Shown here: positions 44,837-53,722 of the stretch, piece after piece | Layout of the letters: each line of letters starts with the position of its first letter | How positions within the stretch are numbered: position 1 is the stretch's first letter | DNA from: Aphanothece hegewaldii CCALA 016 | GTDB taxonomy: Bacteria > Cyanobacteriota > Cyanobacteriia > Cyanobacteriales > Microcystaceae | Reading direction: 5' to 3' | Length of the DNA: 64,000 bases | NCBI RefSeq assembly: GCF_003007785.1 | Contig: NZ_PXOH01000013.1 | Location: forward strand, 1-64,000 | The notes under the pieces: generated by a model | Databases searched by the model: none | What the model saw: the letters and a program-made list of their open reading frames with translations, nothing else | What the model was told of the DNA's origin: nothing | Translations under genes and position numbers: made by a program

Positions 44837-45568
44837 ATGACCTATAGCCTTAGAATTGCCGATATTCCCCTCAGTGAACGTCCCCGCGAACGATTATTCT
44901 CATTTGGTGCGAAAAATCTTGCAACGGCAGAATTAATAGCCATTTTACTCGCTACCGGACAAGGAAAAGGAAAACTATCGGCCGTTGGTTTAGGGCAATA
45001 TATTTTACAGGAACTCAGCAAATACAAGCGAGAACCCCTCGACGTTTTAAGGGAAATTAGTCCACAAGAACTGATGGAAATTCCAGGAATAGGCCCCGCA
45101 AAAGCCACCACTATTCTAGCGGCTGTAGAATTAGGTAAAAGGGCTTTTTTACTGCGTCCTAGTGAACGAATGCTGATAGATAGTCCAGACGCGGCAGCAT
45201 CGGCGCTCGGTCATGATTTAATGTGGCAAAATCAAGAAAGATTCGCTGTCGTTTTACTGGATGTCAAAAATCAGCTAATTGGAACAAAAGTAATTACTGT
45301 AGGGACAGCAACCGAAACCTTAGTGCATCCTAGAGAAATTTTTCGAGAAGTGATTAAACAAGGTGCAACAAAATTAATTATCGGACACAACCACCCATCA
45401 GGTAATCTAGAACCAAGTCAGGATGATATTTATTTAACCGAACAATTACTACAAGGGGCGCAATATTTAGATATTCCGCTACTCGATCATCTTATCCTAG
45501 GTAATGGCAATCATCAAAGCTTGCGTCAAATTACGCCTTTATGGACACAATACCCTCAAAAAGAATAG
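44837..45568 (+). CDS. radC: RadC-family JAB1/MPN protein
   Basis: 243 residues from the ATG at 44837 (an upstream TTG adds 4). N-terminal helix-hairpin-helix part ([23 protein letters not shown]), then the MPN/JAB metal-hydrolase domain with the key motif [18 protein letters not shown] (His-x-His...Ser...Asp). RadC is no longer thought to be a repair protein in E. coli; its MPN domain suggests a metallohydrolase role. It is monocistronic. Confidence 0.93.
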   Translation: MTYSLRIADIPLSERPRERLFSFGAKNLATAELIAILLATGQGKGKLSAVGLGQYILQELSKYKREPLDVLREISPQELMEIPGIGPAKATTILAAVELGKRAFLLRPSERMLIDSPDAAASALGHDLMWQNQERFAVVLLDVKNQLIGTKVITVGTATETLVHPREIFREVIKQGATKLIIGHNHPSGNLEPSQDDIYLTEQLLQGAQYLDIPLLDHLILGNGNHQSLRQITPLWTQYPQKE

Positions 45569-45762
45569 GAATTGCTACGATATCCGCATTCCTGTCTAAT
45601 TATCGATGTATTGGTGTCAGTATATCAACCCGCTTGTGCAATCATAAAACAACCCTGTAGAGCATCACTTACACAAGAGTGTTAGAAAATTTTGAGTTGA
45701 AGCTAACTAAAACAAGGGATTTAAATAGAATTATTTGATTTTACGACTAGGTTCCAAACAAA

Positions 45763-47844
45763 ATGCTAAAAATCTTTGTAGACAGAGGGGGTACCTTTAC
45801 CGATATGGTAGCTGTATCCAATAACCCAGCCATTGTAGACAGATTATCGCAAGATGCCAAACAATTTCTCATTGTGCCTCTGCCTAACCAACAATGGATT
45901 ATTCTTTATAAACTACTCTCAGAAAATCCCGAACGCTATCAAGATGCAGTGATACAGGGAATACGAGATATCTTAGGACTCAGTGTAAATGATCCTATCC
46001 CAACTGAACAAATCGAAGTTGTAAAGATGGGAACAACTGTCGCAACCAACGCCCTACTAGAACGAAAAGGCGATAGAGTAGTTCTCATCATCACCAAAGG
46101 TTTTAAAGATGCCCTCAGAATAGGCTATCAAAACCGTCCTAATATTTTTGCGCGTCAGATTATCTTACCCTCGATGTTGTATGAAAGCGTTCTTGAAGTG
46201 GAGGAAAGATATGATACAAACGGTAATGAATTAATACCCGTTAATTTCGCCCAAATTAGACAAGACTTACAGAATATCTATGATACAGGGGTTAGAAGTT
46301 GTGCGATCGTCTTTATGCACAGTTTCCGCTATCCCCAACACGAAAAACAAGTCGCCCAAATTGCTCTTGACATTGGTTTTACTCAAGTTTCCGTATCCCA
46401 TAAAGTCAGTCCATTAATGAAACTGGTTTCTCGTGGTGATACAACCGTTGTTGATGCTTATTTATCTCCCATGCTACGGCGTTATGTAGACCAAGTAGCC
46501 AGTCAGTTACCAAATGTTAGATTGATGTTTATGAAATCCGATGGCGGTTTAGTGGATGCTCATCTTTTCCAAGGTAAAGATAGCATTTTATCGGGGCCTG
46601 CTGGGGGTATTGTCGGGGCAGTGCAAACCAGTCTTAGAGCGGGTTTTCCTAAAATTGTCACCTTTGATATGGGTGGAACATCAACCGATGTAGCCCATTT
46701 TAACGGGGAATACGAACGACAAATCGATAATGAAATTGCTGGGGCTAGAATGCGGGTTCCTGTTCTGAGTATTCATACTGTAGCTGCTGGGGGCGGTTCT
46801 ATTCTGTTCTATGATGGTTCACGCTTTCGGGTTGGTCCAGAGTCAGCCGGGGCAAACCCTGGACCTGCTTGCTATCGTAAAGGTGGCCCCCTAACGGTGA
46901 CGGATGCTAATGTCATGTTAGGCAAGATTCGGCCTAATTATTTTCCTCACATTTTCGGGCAAAAGGGCAATTTACCCCTAGATGCAGAGATTGTTCAGTA
47001 CAAATTTACTGAATTAGCTCAAGAAATTCAAAAAACGCCAGAAGCAATAGCAACGGGTTTTCTGGCTATAGCCGTCGATAATATGGCGAATGCGATTAAG
47101 AAAATTAGCCTACAACGGGGCTATGATGTGTCTCGCTATGCAATGTGTTGTTTTGGGGGTGCAGGGGGTCAAGTTGCTTGTTTAATTGCCGATACGTTGG
47201 GAATTAAAACAATATTCCTACATCCCTATGCGGGGGTTTTAAGTGCCTATGGTATGGGTTTAGCAGATATTCGAGTTATTAAAGAAAGTGCCCTCGAACA
47301 AACTTTAACCCAAGATTTAATCCCACTGTTACAGCAGTTAAGGGAAACTCTAGAAATCCAAGCGAGAAACGAATTAAACCCCCAAGAAGCGAGTATCGGT
47401 GAAAAAGTGACGCAAAAAGTGAATTTAAAATATCAGGGGACTGATTTTACTTTAACAGTTGATTTTGTGGAAGATGTGGCAATAATGCGATCGCACTTTG
47501 AAACTGAACATAAATCTCGTTATGGTTTTATTCAATCACAAAAATCTTTAATAGTCGAATCAATATCAGTCGAAGTTATTCAATTGATGGATACCCCCCA
47601 AGAAGCTTTAATCACTCGAACTCGCCCTCTAGAAGTATTACCGACACCAGTAGAAATGGTTCAAATCTATACTAATCATACTTGGCAGAAAACACCCATT
47701 TATCGAAGAGAACATTTAGAACCTGATGATTGTATTGCTGGCCCGGCGATTATTGTTGAGAAAATTAGTACAATTGTTGTTGAGCCGAATTGGAAGGCAA
47801 GATTAACGGAAAAGAATCATCTTATTTTACAACAATATTCATGA
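45763..47844 (+). CDS. 5-oxoprolinase / hydantoinase A-type subunit (N-terminal half)
   Basis: 693 residues. It begins with the ATP-site motif FVDRGGTFTDMVAV and continues with LLSENPERYQDAVIQGIRDIL, VKMGTTVATNALLERKGDR, LSGPAGGIVGAV and FDMGGTSTDVAHF, all of the HyuA/OPLAH ATPase half. The early DRGGTFTD and the KLLSENP spacing fit 5-oxoprolinase rather than N-methylhydantoinase or acetone carboxylase. 5-oxoprolinase hydrolyses 5-oxoproline to glutamate with ATP, salvaging the product of glutathione turnover. It normally exists as one chain of about 1,250 residues; here the matching second half begins at 49224, after two toxin-antitoxin modules on the other strand. Confidence 0.87.
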   Translation: MLKIFVDRGGTFTDMVAVSNNPAIVDRLSQDAKQFLIVPLPNQQWIILYKLLSENPERYQDAVIQGIRDILGLSVNDPIPTEQIEVVKMGTTVATNALLERKGDRVVLIITKGFKDALRIGYQNRPNIFARQIILPSMLYESVLEVEERYDTNGNELIPVNFAQIRQDLQNIYDTGVRSCAIVFMHSFRYPQHEKQVAQIALDIGFTQVSVSHKVSPLMKLVSRGDTTVVDAYLSPMLRRYVDQVASQLPNVRLMFMKSDGGLVDAHLFQGKDSILSGPAGGIVGAVQTSLRAGFPKIVTFDMGGTSTDVAHFNGEYERQIDNEIAGARMRVPVLSIHTVAAGGGSILFYDGSRFRVGPESAGANPGPACYRKGGPLTVTDANVMLGKIRPNYFPHIFGQKGNLPLDAEIVQYKFTELAQEIQKTPEAIATGFLAIAVDNMANAIKKISLQRGYDVSRYAMCCFGGAGGQVACLIADTLGIKTIFLHPYAGVLSAYGMGLADIRVIKESALEQTLTQDLIPLLQQLRETLEIQARNELNPQEASIGEKVTQKVNLKYQGTDFTLTVDFVEDVAIMRSHFETEHKSRYGFIQSQKSLIVESISVEVIQLMDTPQEALITRTRPLEVLPTPVEMVQIYTNHTWQKTPIYRREHLEPDDCIAGPAIIVEKISTIVVEPNWKARLTEKNHLILQQYS

Positions 47845-47849
47845 TTAAT

Positions 47850-48260
47850 TTATCTCAGTAAGGCTAGAAAACCTGCTTGTTCAAAGTGTTTATCATGAGC
47901 TAATGCTTCAGTAATTCCAAATTGCTTCATAATATTGAATGATACACAGTCTGTTAAACTCCAGCTTTTATCAGAGCGATTTTTATAAAGTTCTAGCCCT
48001 TCCTTGAACCTTTGGCGATCTTGAGAAATAATAGTTATATTTGGGTGTAATTCGAGTCCTTCAACCAGTCTTACACCAGCTTTACGGAAATAATTTCCTC
48101 GTTTAGAAAAATCATTCAGTACTTCAGTTAAGACCATCTCGCTAGTGATAAGATAAGCAGAACTCAGAGACACAGATAGTTTTTTAGCTGTTTCATGTAG
48201 TTCATCACGAGGATTGAGTAAAGCAATCCAATATCCCGTATCAGCAAAGATAGTTCTCAC
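47850..48260 (-). CDS. PIN-domain toxin (VapC-like ribonuclease)
   Basis: 136 residues with the PIN acidic set: Asp7 (IFADTGYWIAL), Glu near residue 47 (SEMVLTEVLND), Asp near 103 (SLTDCVSF) and Asp near 120 (ALAHDKHF). These coordinate Mg for RNA cleavage in VapC-type toxins. Its start overlaps the end of the small upstream gene by 4 bp, the typical antitoxin-toxin coupling. It lies 5 bp from the stop of the oxoprolinase N-terminal half, converging on it. Confidence 0.88.
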   Translation of the reverse strand: MRTIFADTGYWIALLNPRDELHETAKKLSVSLSSAYLITSEMVLTEVLNDFSKRGNYFRKAGVRLVEGLELHPNITIISQDRQRFKEGLELYKNRSDKSWSLTDCVSFNIMKQFGITEALAHDKHFEQAGFLALLR

Positions 48261-48454
48261 TCTTCTGTCTCAGTTAAAGCGTTCTGGTATTGGTCAAAAT
48301 TCTTTGATAAATCAGTAGGTACTTTTTCCCATTCTTCTAGGGGAATTTGTGCGCCAATTTCAACCACCATTTCCCAGATTGGTCGTGCTGTAGCATCATA
48401 GGTGATGTCTGGGAAAATATCTGATAAATCTTGAGGTGTTTGCGGGTTGACCAT
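48257..48454 (-). CDS. Putative antitoxin of the PIN toxin
   Basis: 65 residues, acidic (many Asp/Glu), without a membrane segment. Sequence such as FPDITYDATARPIWEMVVEIGAQIPLEEWEKVP matches the small uncharacterised antitoxins that accompany PIN toxins in cyanobacteria. The 4-bp overlap with the toxin gene and gene order (antitoxin first) are the main evidence. No DNA-binding motif is obvious. Confidence 0.72.
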   Translation of the reverse strand: MVNPQTPQDLSDIFPDITYDATARPIWEMVVEIGAQIPLEEWEKVPTDLSKNFDQYQNALTETEE

Positions 48455-48500
48455 TTTTAAGACTTATAAAGTTATTTTCTATTTTAGCTAAACTTAGGCG

Positions 48501-48684
48501 TTAAATAATCTCTCTTTTCCAAAAAGCTTTAATACTCAAATCAGTTTCAGTTACACTCAGTCGAAATATGTAACGATTATACTTGATTCATAGCGATCGT
48601 ATTTTTGTGCCAGATAAATAAGGTATTGGTACTCAGTGAATGGAACATCGAAATAAAGCGTGTTTCTAATGTCTATATTTAACC
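48501..48684 (-). other. Possible decayed coding region between the two toxin-antitoxin modules
   Basis: On the minus strand one frame reads a protein-like stretch (TLYFDVPFTEYQYLIYLAQK, then to a stop) and a second frame continues it (RYIFRLSVTETDLSIKAFWK, ending with TAA at 48501). Two adjoining protein-like stretches in different frames suggest a frameshifted remnant. I recognise no family, and the signal is short. Confidence 0.25.
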
Positions 48685-49014
48685 CTAAATTTCTAGCCAA
48701 TTTCGTAGAGAATTATCCAACTGTTGAGCGTCTAGTAATGATAAATTACCAATTGTTTTGATAATTAGATTTTCTTGAATAGTATAAATTCCCCGTTTTA
48801 CCGCAGTAGAAACGTTTAAACCTTCACTTTGCCAGTCATTAAGTACAAATTCACCCTGTAATAGTTTGTCTAATCGACTCGTTAAAGGAACGAGAAAAAT
48901 ATCTTTTGATTGATGAGGAGAACTGACAATAATAGTAGGTCTAACTTTAACATTAGATAAGTCAGAAAAAGGATAACGGACTAAAATAATATTATGTTTA
49001 GAGTAACTGCTCAT
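48685..49014 (-). CDS. MazF/PemK-family toxin
   Basis: 109 residues from the ATG at 49014. It has the PemK/MazF beta-barrel pattern: NIILVRYPFSDLSNVKVRPTIIV (the conserved xxVRPxxV), DIFLVPLTSRLD, and later STAVKRGIYTIQENLII. MazF-type toxins cut mRNA at specific sites. It overlaps the end of the antitoxin gene by 17 bp. Together they form a complete type II module. Confidence 0.87.
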   Translation of the reverse strand: MSSYSKHNIILVRYPFSDLSNVKVRPTIIVSSPHQSKDIFLVPLTSRLDKLLQGEFVLNDWQSEGLNVSTAVKRGIYTIQENLIIKTIGNLSLLDAQQLDNSLRNWLEI

Positions 49015-49198
49015 AAATATCATCTTCTGAGTTATCCCAGATTTCCTTTAATGATGATTCGCTAACTGATTGCCAAAAAGTAGATTCTTGATCGGATTGT
49101 AAAAGAGTAATTAAAACTTTTGTTCCATCAGGAAGTAAAACCGATTCAGGAAGTTCTATTTTACCATCTTTTACAATTGCCAAAACCGTGTTTAACAT
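48998..49198 (-). CDS. Putative antitoxin of the MazF-like toxin
   Basis: 66 residues. The N-terminal half (TVLAIVKDGKIELPESVLLPDGTKVLITLL) resembles the small beta-strand antitoxins (DUF104 or AbrB-like type), and the C-terminal half is an acidic helix (ESSLKEIWDNSEDDIYEQLL) of the kind that wraps around MazF. It is first in the pair, with its start 25 bp from the oxoprolinase C-half and divergent from it. Confidence 0.78.
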   Translation of the reverse strand: MLNTVLAIVKDGKIELPESVLLPDGTKVLITLLQSDQESTFWQSVSESSLKEIWDNSEDDIYEQLL

Positions 49199-49223
49199 TT
49201 TTACTATCTTATAGGAATGAATT

Positions 49224-50777
49224 ATGTCTATTTTATCTCAAAGTGATCCTGTCTATCTAGAAATATTTAAAAATCTCTATCAGTTCATTGCTGAACAAAT
49301 GGGAATTACTCTACAAAATACAGCGTCTTCGGTGAATATCAAAGAACGCTTAGACTTTTCTTGTGCTATTTTTGATCACGAAGGTTTATTAGTGGCTAAT
49401 GCTCCTCATATTCCAGTACATTTGGGGTCGATGAGTGAAAGTGTTCGCAGTCTGATCCAAGACCGAGAAAATACTTTTAAACCAGGTAATGTTTATTTAT
49501 CGAATAATCCCTATAATGGTGGAACTCATTTACCCGATGTAACGGCGATTACTCCTGTTTTTGATGAAGCAGAACAACAGATTTTATTTTATGTTGCCTC
49601 CAGAGGTCATCAAGCTGATATTGGCGGAATTACCCCAGGTTCCATGCCACCTCATAGTAAAACTGTAGATGAAGAAGGTATTTTATTTGATAATTTCTTA
49701 TTGGTTGAAACAGGTTATTTTCGAGAAAAAGAATTAAAAGAACACTTGACAAATAACCTCTATCCTGCTCGTAATATTGAGCAAAATATCGCTGATTTTC
49801 AAGCCCAAATTGCTGCCAATGAAAAAGGAGCGCAAGAACTTCGGAAAATGGTCACTCAATATGAACTTTCTACAGTGCAAGCTTATATGAAATTTGTCCA
49901 AGATAATGCCGAAGAATCCGTCAGAAAAGCTATTGATGTGTTAAAAGATGGCGAGTTTAGCTATCCGATGGATAATGGCGCACAAATCAAAATTAAAGTC
50001 ACCATAGACCGAGAAAAACGGAGTGCTACGATTGATTTTACAGGAACGTCTCAACAGCTTTTAAGTAATTTTAATGCACCGAAAGCCGTCACCCAAGCAG
50101 CCGTATTGTATGTGTTTCGGACGCTAGTCGATGATAATATTCCCCTAAATGCGGGATGTCTTAACCCACTTAATCTTATTATTCCTTCTGGCGGTATGTT
50201 AAATCCTACCTATCCAGCAGCCGTTGTCGCAGGAAATGTCGAAACCTCTCAAGCGGTTGTCGATGCTTTATACGGCGCATTGGGGGTTTTAGCGGCATCT
50301 CAAGGAACGATGAATAATTTTACCTTTGGCAACGAAAGATATCAATATTATGAAACGATTTGCGGCGGTTCGGGTGCAGGTTCTAGCTTTGATGGAACCG
50401 ATGCAGTACACACTCATATGACTAATTCGCGCTTAACTGATCCTGAAGTCTTAGAGTATCGTTATCCTGTTCTCTTAGAAAGCTTTAGTATTCGTCCTAA
50501 TAGTGGCGGAAAAGGACGATATAAAGGAGGAAATGGCATTATACGGAAGATTCGTTTTTTAGAACCGATGACTGCTAATATTCTTTCAGAACATCGGGTT
50601 ATTCCAACCTTTGGTTTAGTGGGTGGTGAAGCTGGAAAAGTAGGTAAAAATACAGTTCAGCGCGAAGATGGAACAGTAGAAGAGTTACGCAGTACAGCTA
50701 CTGTTGAAATGAAATCAGGCGATATTTTTATCATAGAAACCCCTGGCGGTGGTGGCTATGGAAAAATGACTATTTAA
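49224..50777 (+). CDS. 5-oxoprolinase / hydantoinase B-type subunit (C-terminal half)
   Basis: 517 residues, HyuB family. Landmarks: VYLEIFKNLYQFIAEQMG, TASSVNIKERLDFSCAIFD, NAPHIPVHLGSMSESVR, NPYNGGTHLPDV, YVASRGHQADIGG, FTGTS, CGGSGAG, TNSRLTDPEVLEYRYP and the C-terminal ETPGGGGYGK. The SVNIKERLDFS stretch is what follows the ATPase half in single-chain 5-oxoprolinase, so together with 45763-47844 it rebuilds the full enzyme. It has its own ATG. The two halves are separated by 1,379 bp holding two toxin-antitoxin modules in the opposite direction. Confidence 0.9.
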   Translation: MSILSQSDPVYLEIFKNLYQFIAEQMGITLQNTASSVNIKERLDFSCAIFDHEGLLVANAPHIPVHLGSMSESVRSLIQDRENTFKPGNVYLSNNPYNGGTHLPDVTAITPVFDEAEQQILFYVASRGHQADIGGITPGSMPPHSKTVDEEGILFDNFLLVETGYFREKELKEHLTNNLYPARNIEQNIADFQAQIAANEKGAQELRKMVTQYELSTVQAYMKFVQDNAEESVRKAIDVLKDGEFSYPMDNGAQIKIKVTIDREKRSATIDFTGTSQQLLSNFNAPKAVTQAAVLYVFRTLVDDNIPLNAGCLNPLNLIIPSGGMLNPTYPAAVVAGNVETSQAVVDALYGALGVLAASQGTMNNFTFGNERYQYYETICGGSGAGSSFDGTDAVHTHMTNSRLTDPEVLEYRYPVLLESFSIRPNSGGKGRYKGGNGIIRKIRFLEPMTANILSEHRVIPTFGLVGGEAGKVGKNTVQREDGTVEELRSTATVEMKSGDIFIIETPGGGGYGKMTI

Positions 50778-50836
50778 TACTGCTTTTACACTAAAATCCT
50801 TGTGTAAGTATAATTATGAATGACGGATTTTGAATA

Positions 50837-51439
50837 ATGTATGCCTTAGCCCTTCATACTAGCAGTCCTGATCTGGGATTAGCTATCAATAATTTTAGCG
50901 GTGATAGTCGTTGCCAAGTATGGAATTTAGACCGTAATTTATCTAATTATTTACATCAATATTTAGCTGAATTTTTAGCCCCGCAAACCTGGCATCAGCT
51001 TAATTTTATCGCTATTGCCAAGGGACCCGGTAGCTTTACCAGTACCCGCATTGGTGTAGTAACAGCGCGAACTTTAGCCCAACAACTCAATTGTCCTTTA
51101 TTTGGGATTTCATCCTTAGCGGCTTTTGCATGGTCAATTCGATCGCGTTATCCTGTAGGAATGCCACTCGCTTTACAAATGCCGGCAACAAAAGGGCAAT
51201 GGTATACGGCTATTTATCGAGTGATTGAAGATAATATTTATTCAGATTCACCCGATACCCTGATGAACCAAGAAACTTGGCAAGAATTTCTTACCTCTGT
51301 TGCTACTCCTTATCAATTAGTCGAGTTACCCACTCATCTCGGAAACACGACATCGAGTTTATTAGAATTAGCTTATCAAGAATGGAACGTCGGAAAACGA
51401 TCGCAATGGCCGACTGTTTTTCCATTCTATGAAAGATGA
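50837..51439 (+). CDS. tsaB: tRNA threonylcarbamoyladenosine biosynthesis protein TsaB
   Basis: 200 residues, ASKHA-like. It partners TsaD in making N6-threonylcarbamoyladenosine (t6A) at position 37 of ANN-decoding tRNAs. Family features: the N-terminal YALALHTSSPDLGLAI, FIAIAKGPGSFTSTRIGVVTARTLAQ, and FGISSLAAFAW. The protein is shorter than E. coli TsaB (231) but keeps the dimerisation region. It overlaps the next gene by 4 bp (ATGA). Confidence 0.92.
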   Translation: MYALALHTSSPDLGLAINNFSGDSRCQVWNLDRNLSNYLHQYLAEFLAPQTWHQLNFIAIAKGPGSFTSTRIGVVTARTLAQQLNCPLFGISSLAAFAWSIRSRYPVGMPLALQMPATKGQWYTAIYRVIEDNIYSDSPDTLMNQETWQEFLTSVATPYQLVELPTHLGNTTSSLLELAYQEWNVGKRSQWPTVFPFYER

Positions 51440-51891
51440 AAAAATCACGCTTACCTATTATTGGATGGCGAGAATGGCTTGATTTGCCAGAATTAGGCAT
51501 TACTAATATTAAAGCCAAAATTGATACCGGTGCAAGATCCTCAGCATTACACGCTATCCATCTCAAAACCTTTGAGCAAAACAATCAACAATTTGTTAGC
51601 TTTCAAGTTCATCCCCATCAACGAGATAGTCAACAGACTGTTTTTGTCTCAGCTTTATTGCTCGAATGGCGAAAAATAACCAATTCTGGCGGACAAACGC
51701 AACTTCGCCCCGTTATTCAAACTTCGATTACATTAGGTAAATATACATGGCCAATCGAATTAACCTTGACTAATCGAGATATGATGGGTTTTCGGATGCT
51801 TTTAGGTCGAGAAGCTCTTAGAGAGCGATTTTTAGTTAATCCAAGCCGATCGTTTTTATTGGGTCATTTCGACTTCTCTAAAAATTATTGA
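51436..51891 (+). CDS. RimK-associated retropepsin-like protease (RimB/DUF785 type)
   Basis: 151 residues. The aspartic-protease-like motif is IKAKIDTGARSSALHA, followed by a barrel ending MLLGREALRERFLVNPSRSFLLG, both characteristic of the RimK-associated zinc or retropepsin-like peptidases (DUF785). In other bacteria these trim poly-glutamate tails added by RimK. Translationally coupled to tsaB. An 8-bp inverted repeat (ATTATTGA/TCAATAAT) begins at its stop codon. Confidence 0.87.
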   Translation: MKKSRLPIIGWREWLDLPELGITNIKAKIDTGARSSALHAIHLKTFEQNNQQFVSFQVHPHQRDSQQTVFVSALLLEWRKITNSGGQTQLRPVIQTSITLGKYTWPIELTLTNRDMMGFRMLLGREALRERFLVNPSRSFLLGHFDFSKNY

Positions 51892-51909
51892 TATTATTTC
51901 TCAATAATG

Positions 51910-51938
51910 TTGACAAAAATTTCTAATAAAAGTATATT
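51910..51938 (+). promoter_or_regulatory. Sigma-70-type promoter in front of a candidate small RNA
   Basis: TTGACA (51910-51915), exactly 17 bp, then TATATT (51933-51938). The inverted repeat ATTATTGA-N9-TCAATAAT (51884-51908) abuts the -35, and may be an operator. Predicted start of transcription is about 51945. Confidence 0.65.
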
Positions 51939-51944
51939 AGATGA

Positions 51945-52008
51945 AGTGTTCTCCTCTCAAGGATCGGCAGGTGGGAGTGAAGTCTCTAGGCTACTCCCCT
52001 GTTTTTTT
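51945..52008 (+). ncRNA. Candidate small RNA of about 64 nt upstream of crtH
   Basis: Between the promoter at 51910 and a stem-loop with U-tract. The 3' part is GGGAGT (51973-51978) pairing with ACTCCC (51993-51998), extended by CAG/CTG across a bulge, followed by T7 (52002-52008). The 5' part (GTTCTCCTCTCAAGG) looks single-stranded and pyrimidine-rich, as in sRNA seed regions. It contains no ORF. I cannot place it in a named family such as Yfr1 or IsaR1. Alternatively this is just the terminator of the tsaB operon plus a chance promoter. Confidence 0.55.
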
Positions 52009-52089
52009 AGCTAGAAAGGCTTGAATAAAAAGCGATAAACTAAGAAATTAGACAAATTAAATTTTAAAGAATTTAGCGATCCTGGCAAT

Positions 52090-53586
52090 ATGACAAACGA
52101 CTACGATGTAATTGTGATTGGTTCTGGAATTGGTGGTTTAGTTACAGCTACCCAACTCGCTGCAAAAGGGGTAAAAGTGCTAGTTTTAGAACGGTATTTA
52201 ATCCCCGGTGGTAGTGCTGGATATTTTGAACGAGAAGGTTATCGCTTTGATGTCGGTGCGTCGATGATTTTTGGTTTTGGGAAAAAAGGAACAACTAATC
52301 TATTGACTCGCGCTTTGGATGCAGTGGATGTTAATCTAGAAACGATCGCCGATCCAGTACAAATACATTATCATTTACCAGATGGCTTAGATTTAAAAGT
52401 TCATCGAGACTACGAAAAATTTTTAGATGAACTCATTGCCTATTTTCCTCACGAAGCACAAGGAATTAGAAAATTTTATGACGAGTGTTGGAAGGTGTTT
52501 AACTGTCTTAATGCGATGGAACTGCTTTCATTAGAAGAACCTCGTTATCTAATGCGGGTGTTTTTTCAGCATCCTATGAAATGTTTAGGGTTAGTCAAAT
52601 ATTTACCCCAAAATGCCGGAGATGTTGCCCGTCGCTACATAAAAGATCCGCAATTACTAAAATTAATTGATATGGAGTGTTATTGTTGGTCAGTAGTCAA
52701 AGCTGATGAAACACCGATGATTAATGCGGGAATGGTTTTTAGCGATCGTCATTATGGTGGAATCAACTATCCTAAAGGAGGAGTGGGACAAATTGCCCAA
52801 AAACTCGTCGAAGGACTTCTTAAAAATCGCGGAGAAATTCAATATAAAGCCAGAGTTACCCAAATTATCATAGAAAACGGTAAAGCTATTGGGGTTGAAT
52901 TAGCCAACGGAAAACAATATTATGCTAAACGCATTGTTTCTAATTCGACTCGTTGGGATACCTTTGAAAAACTGCTATCACCTGAAAAAATGCCACCAAA
53001 AGAAAAACGTTGGCAAAAACGCTATCAAAAATCACCTAGTTTCTTGAGTTTGCATTTAGGTGTGAAAGCGGAAGTTTTACCCCCAACTACAGAATGTCAT
53101 CATATTCTTTTAGAAGACTGGGATAACATGGAATCTGAACAAGGAACGATTTTTGTTTCAATTCCCACCCTGCTCGATCCTAGTTTAGCTCCCGAAGGAC
53201 ATCATATCATTCATACTTTTACTCCCAGTTGGATCGATTATTGGAAAGAACTTTCACCCAAAGAATACGAAGAAAAAAAAGAAATGGCCGCTAACCGTTT
53301 GATTAACCGTTTAGAAAAGATTTTCCCTGGTCTAATCAATGGGTTAGACTATCAAGAAGTTGGAACACCTCGAACACATCGACGCTTTTTAGGACGCTCA
53401 GACGGTACTTATGGCCCAATTCCGCGTTATAAGCTTCCTGGGTTATTGACCATGCCATTTAACCAAACTGCGATTTCTGGACTATACTGTGTAGGAGATA
53501 GTACCTTTCCAGGTCAAGGGTTAAATGCGGTAGCTTTTTCGGGTTTTGCATGTGGTCATCGCATAGCCGTTGATTTAGGGCGATAA
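52090..53586 (+). CDS. crtH: Carotenoid cis-trans isomerase (CRTISO)
   Basis: 498 residues, flavoprotein of the CrtI superfamily. FAD-binding motif [20 protein letters not shown] at the N-terminus with a second dinucleotide part [17 protein letters not shown]. Cyanobacterial CrtH signatures follow: [51 protein letters not shown] and the C-terminal [22 protein letters not shown]. It converts poly-cis lycopene precursors to all-trans lycopene, needed when light is low. It is monocistronic, about 80 bp after the candidate small RNA. Confidence 0.93.
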   Translation: MTNDYDVIVIGSGIGGLVTATQLAAKGVKVLVLERYLIPGGSAGYFEREGYRFDVGASMIFGFGKKGTTNLLTRALDAVDVNLETIADPVQIHYHLPDGLDLKVHRDYEKFLDELIAYFPHEAQGIRKFYDECWKVFNCLNAMELLSLEEPRYLMRVFFQHPMKCLGLVKYLPQNAGDVARRYIKDPQLLKLIDMECYCWSVVKADETPMINAGMVFSDRHYGGINYPKGGVGQIAQKLVEGLLKNRGEIQYKARVTQIIIENGKAIGVELANGKQYYAKRIVSNSTRWDTFEKLLSPEKMPPKEKRWQKRYQKSPSFLSLHLGVKAEVLPPTTECHHILLEDWDNMESEQGTIFVSIPTLLDPSLAPEGHHIIHTFTPSWIDYWKELSPKEYEEKKEMAANRLINRLEKIFPGLINGLDYQEVGTPRTHRRFLGRSDGTYGPIPRYKLPGLLTMPFNQTAISGLYCVGDSTFPGQGLNAVAFSGFACGHRIAVDLGR

Positions 53587-53722
53587 ACTGGGAAGAATAA
53601 GATCGTAAACCTTTAAATCTATATTGTGGTGGATAAATTTACCTAAATTAAGATGTTAGTGTAAATAGAATTTAATCAATTAAGCATATAGATTGAAAAG
53701 CTAGTTCCCTGCTCATCCTACA

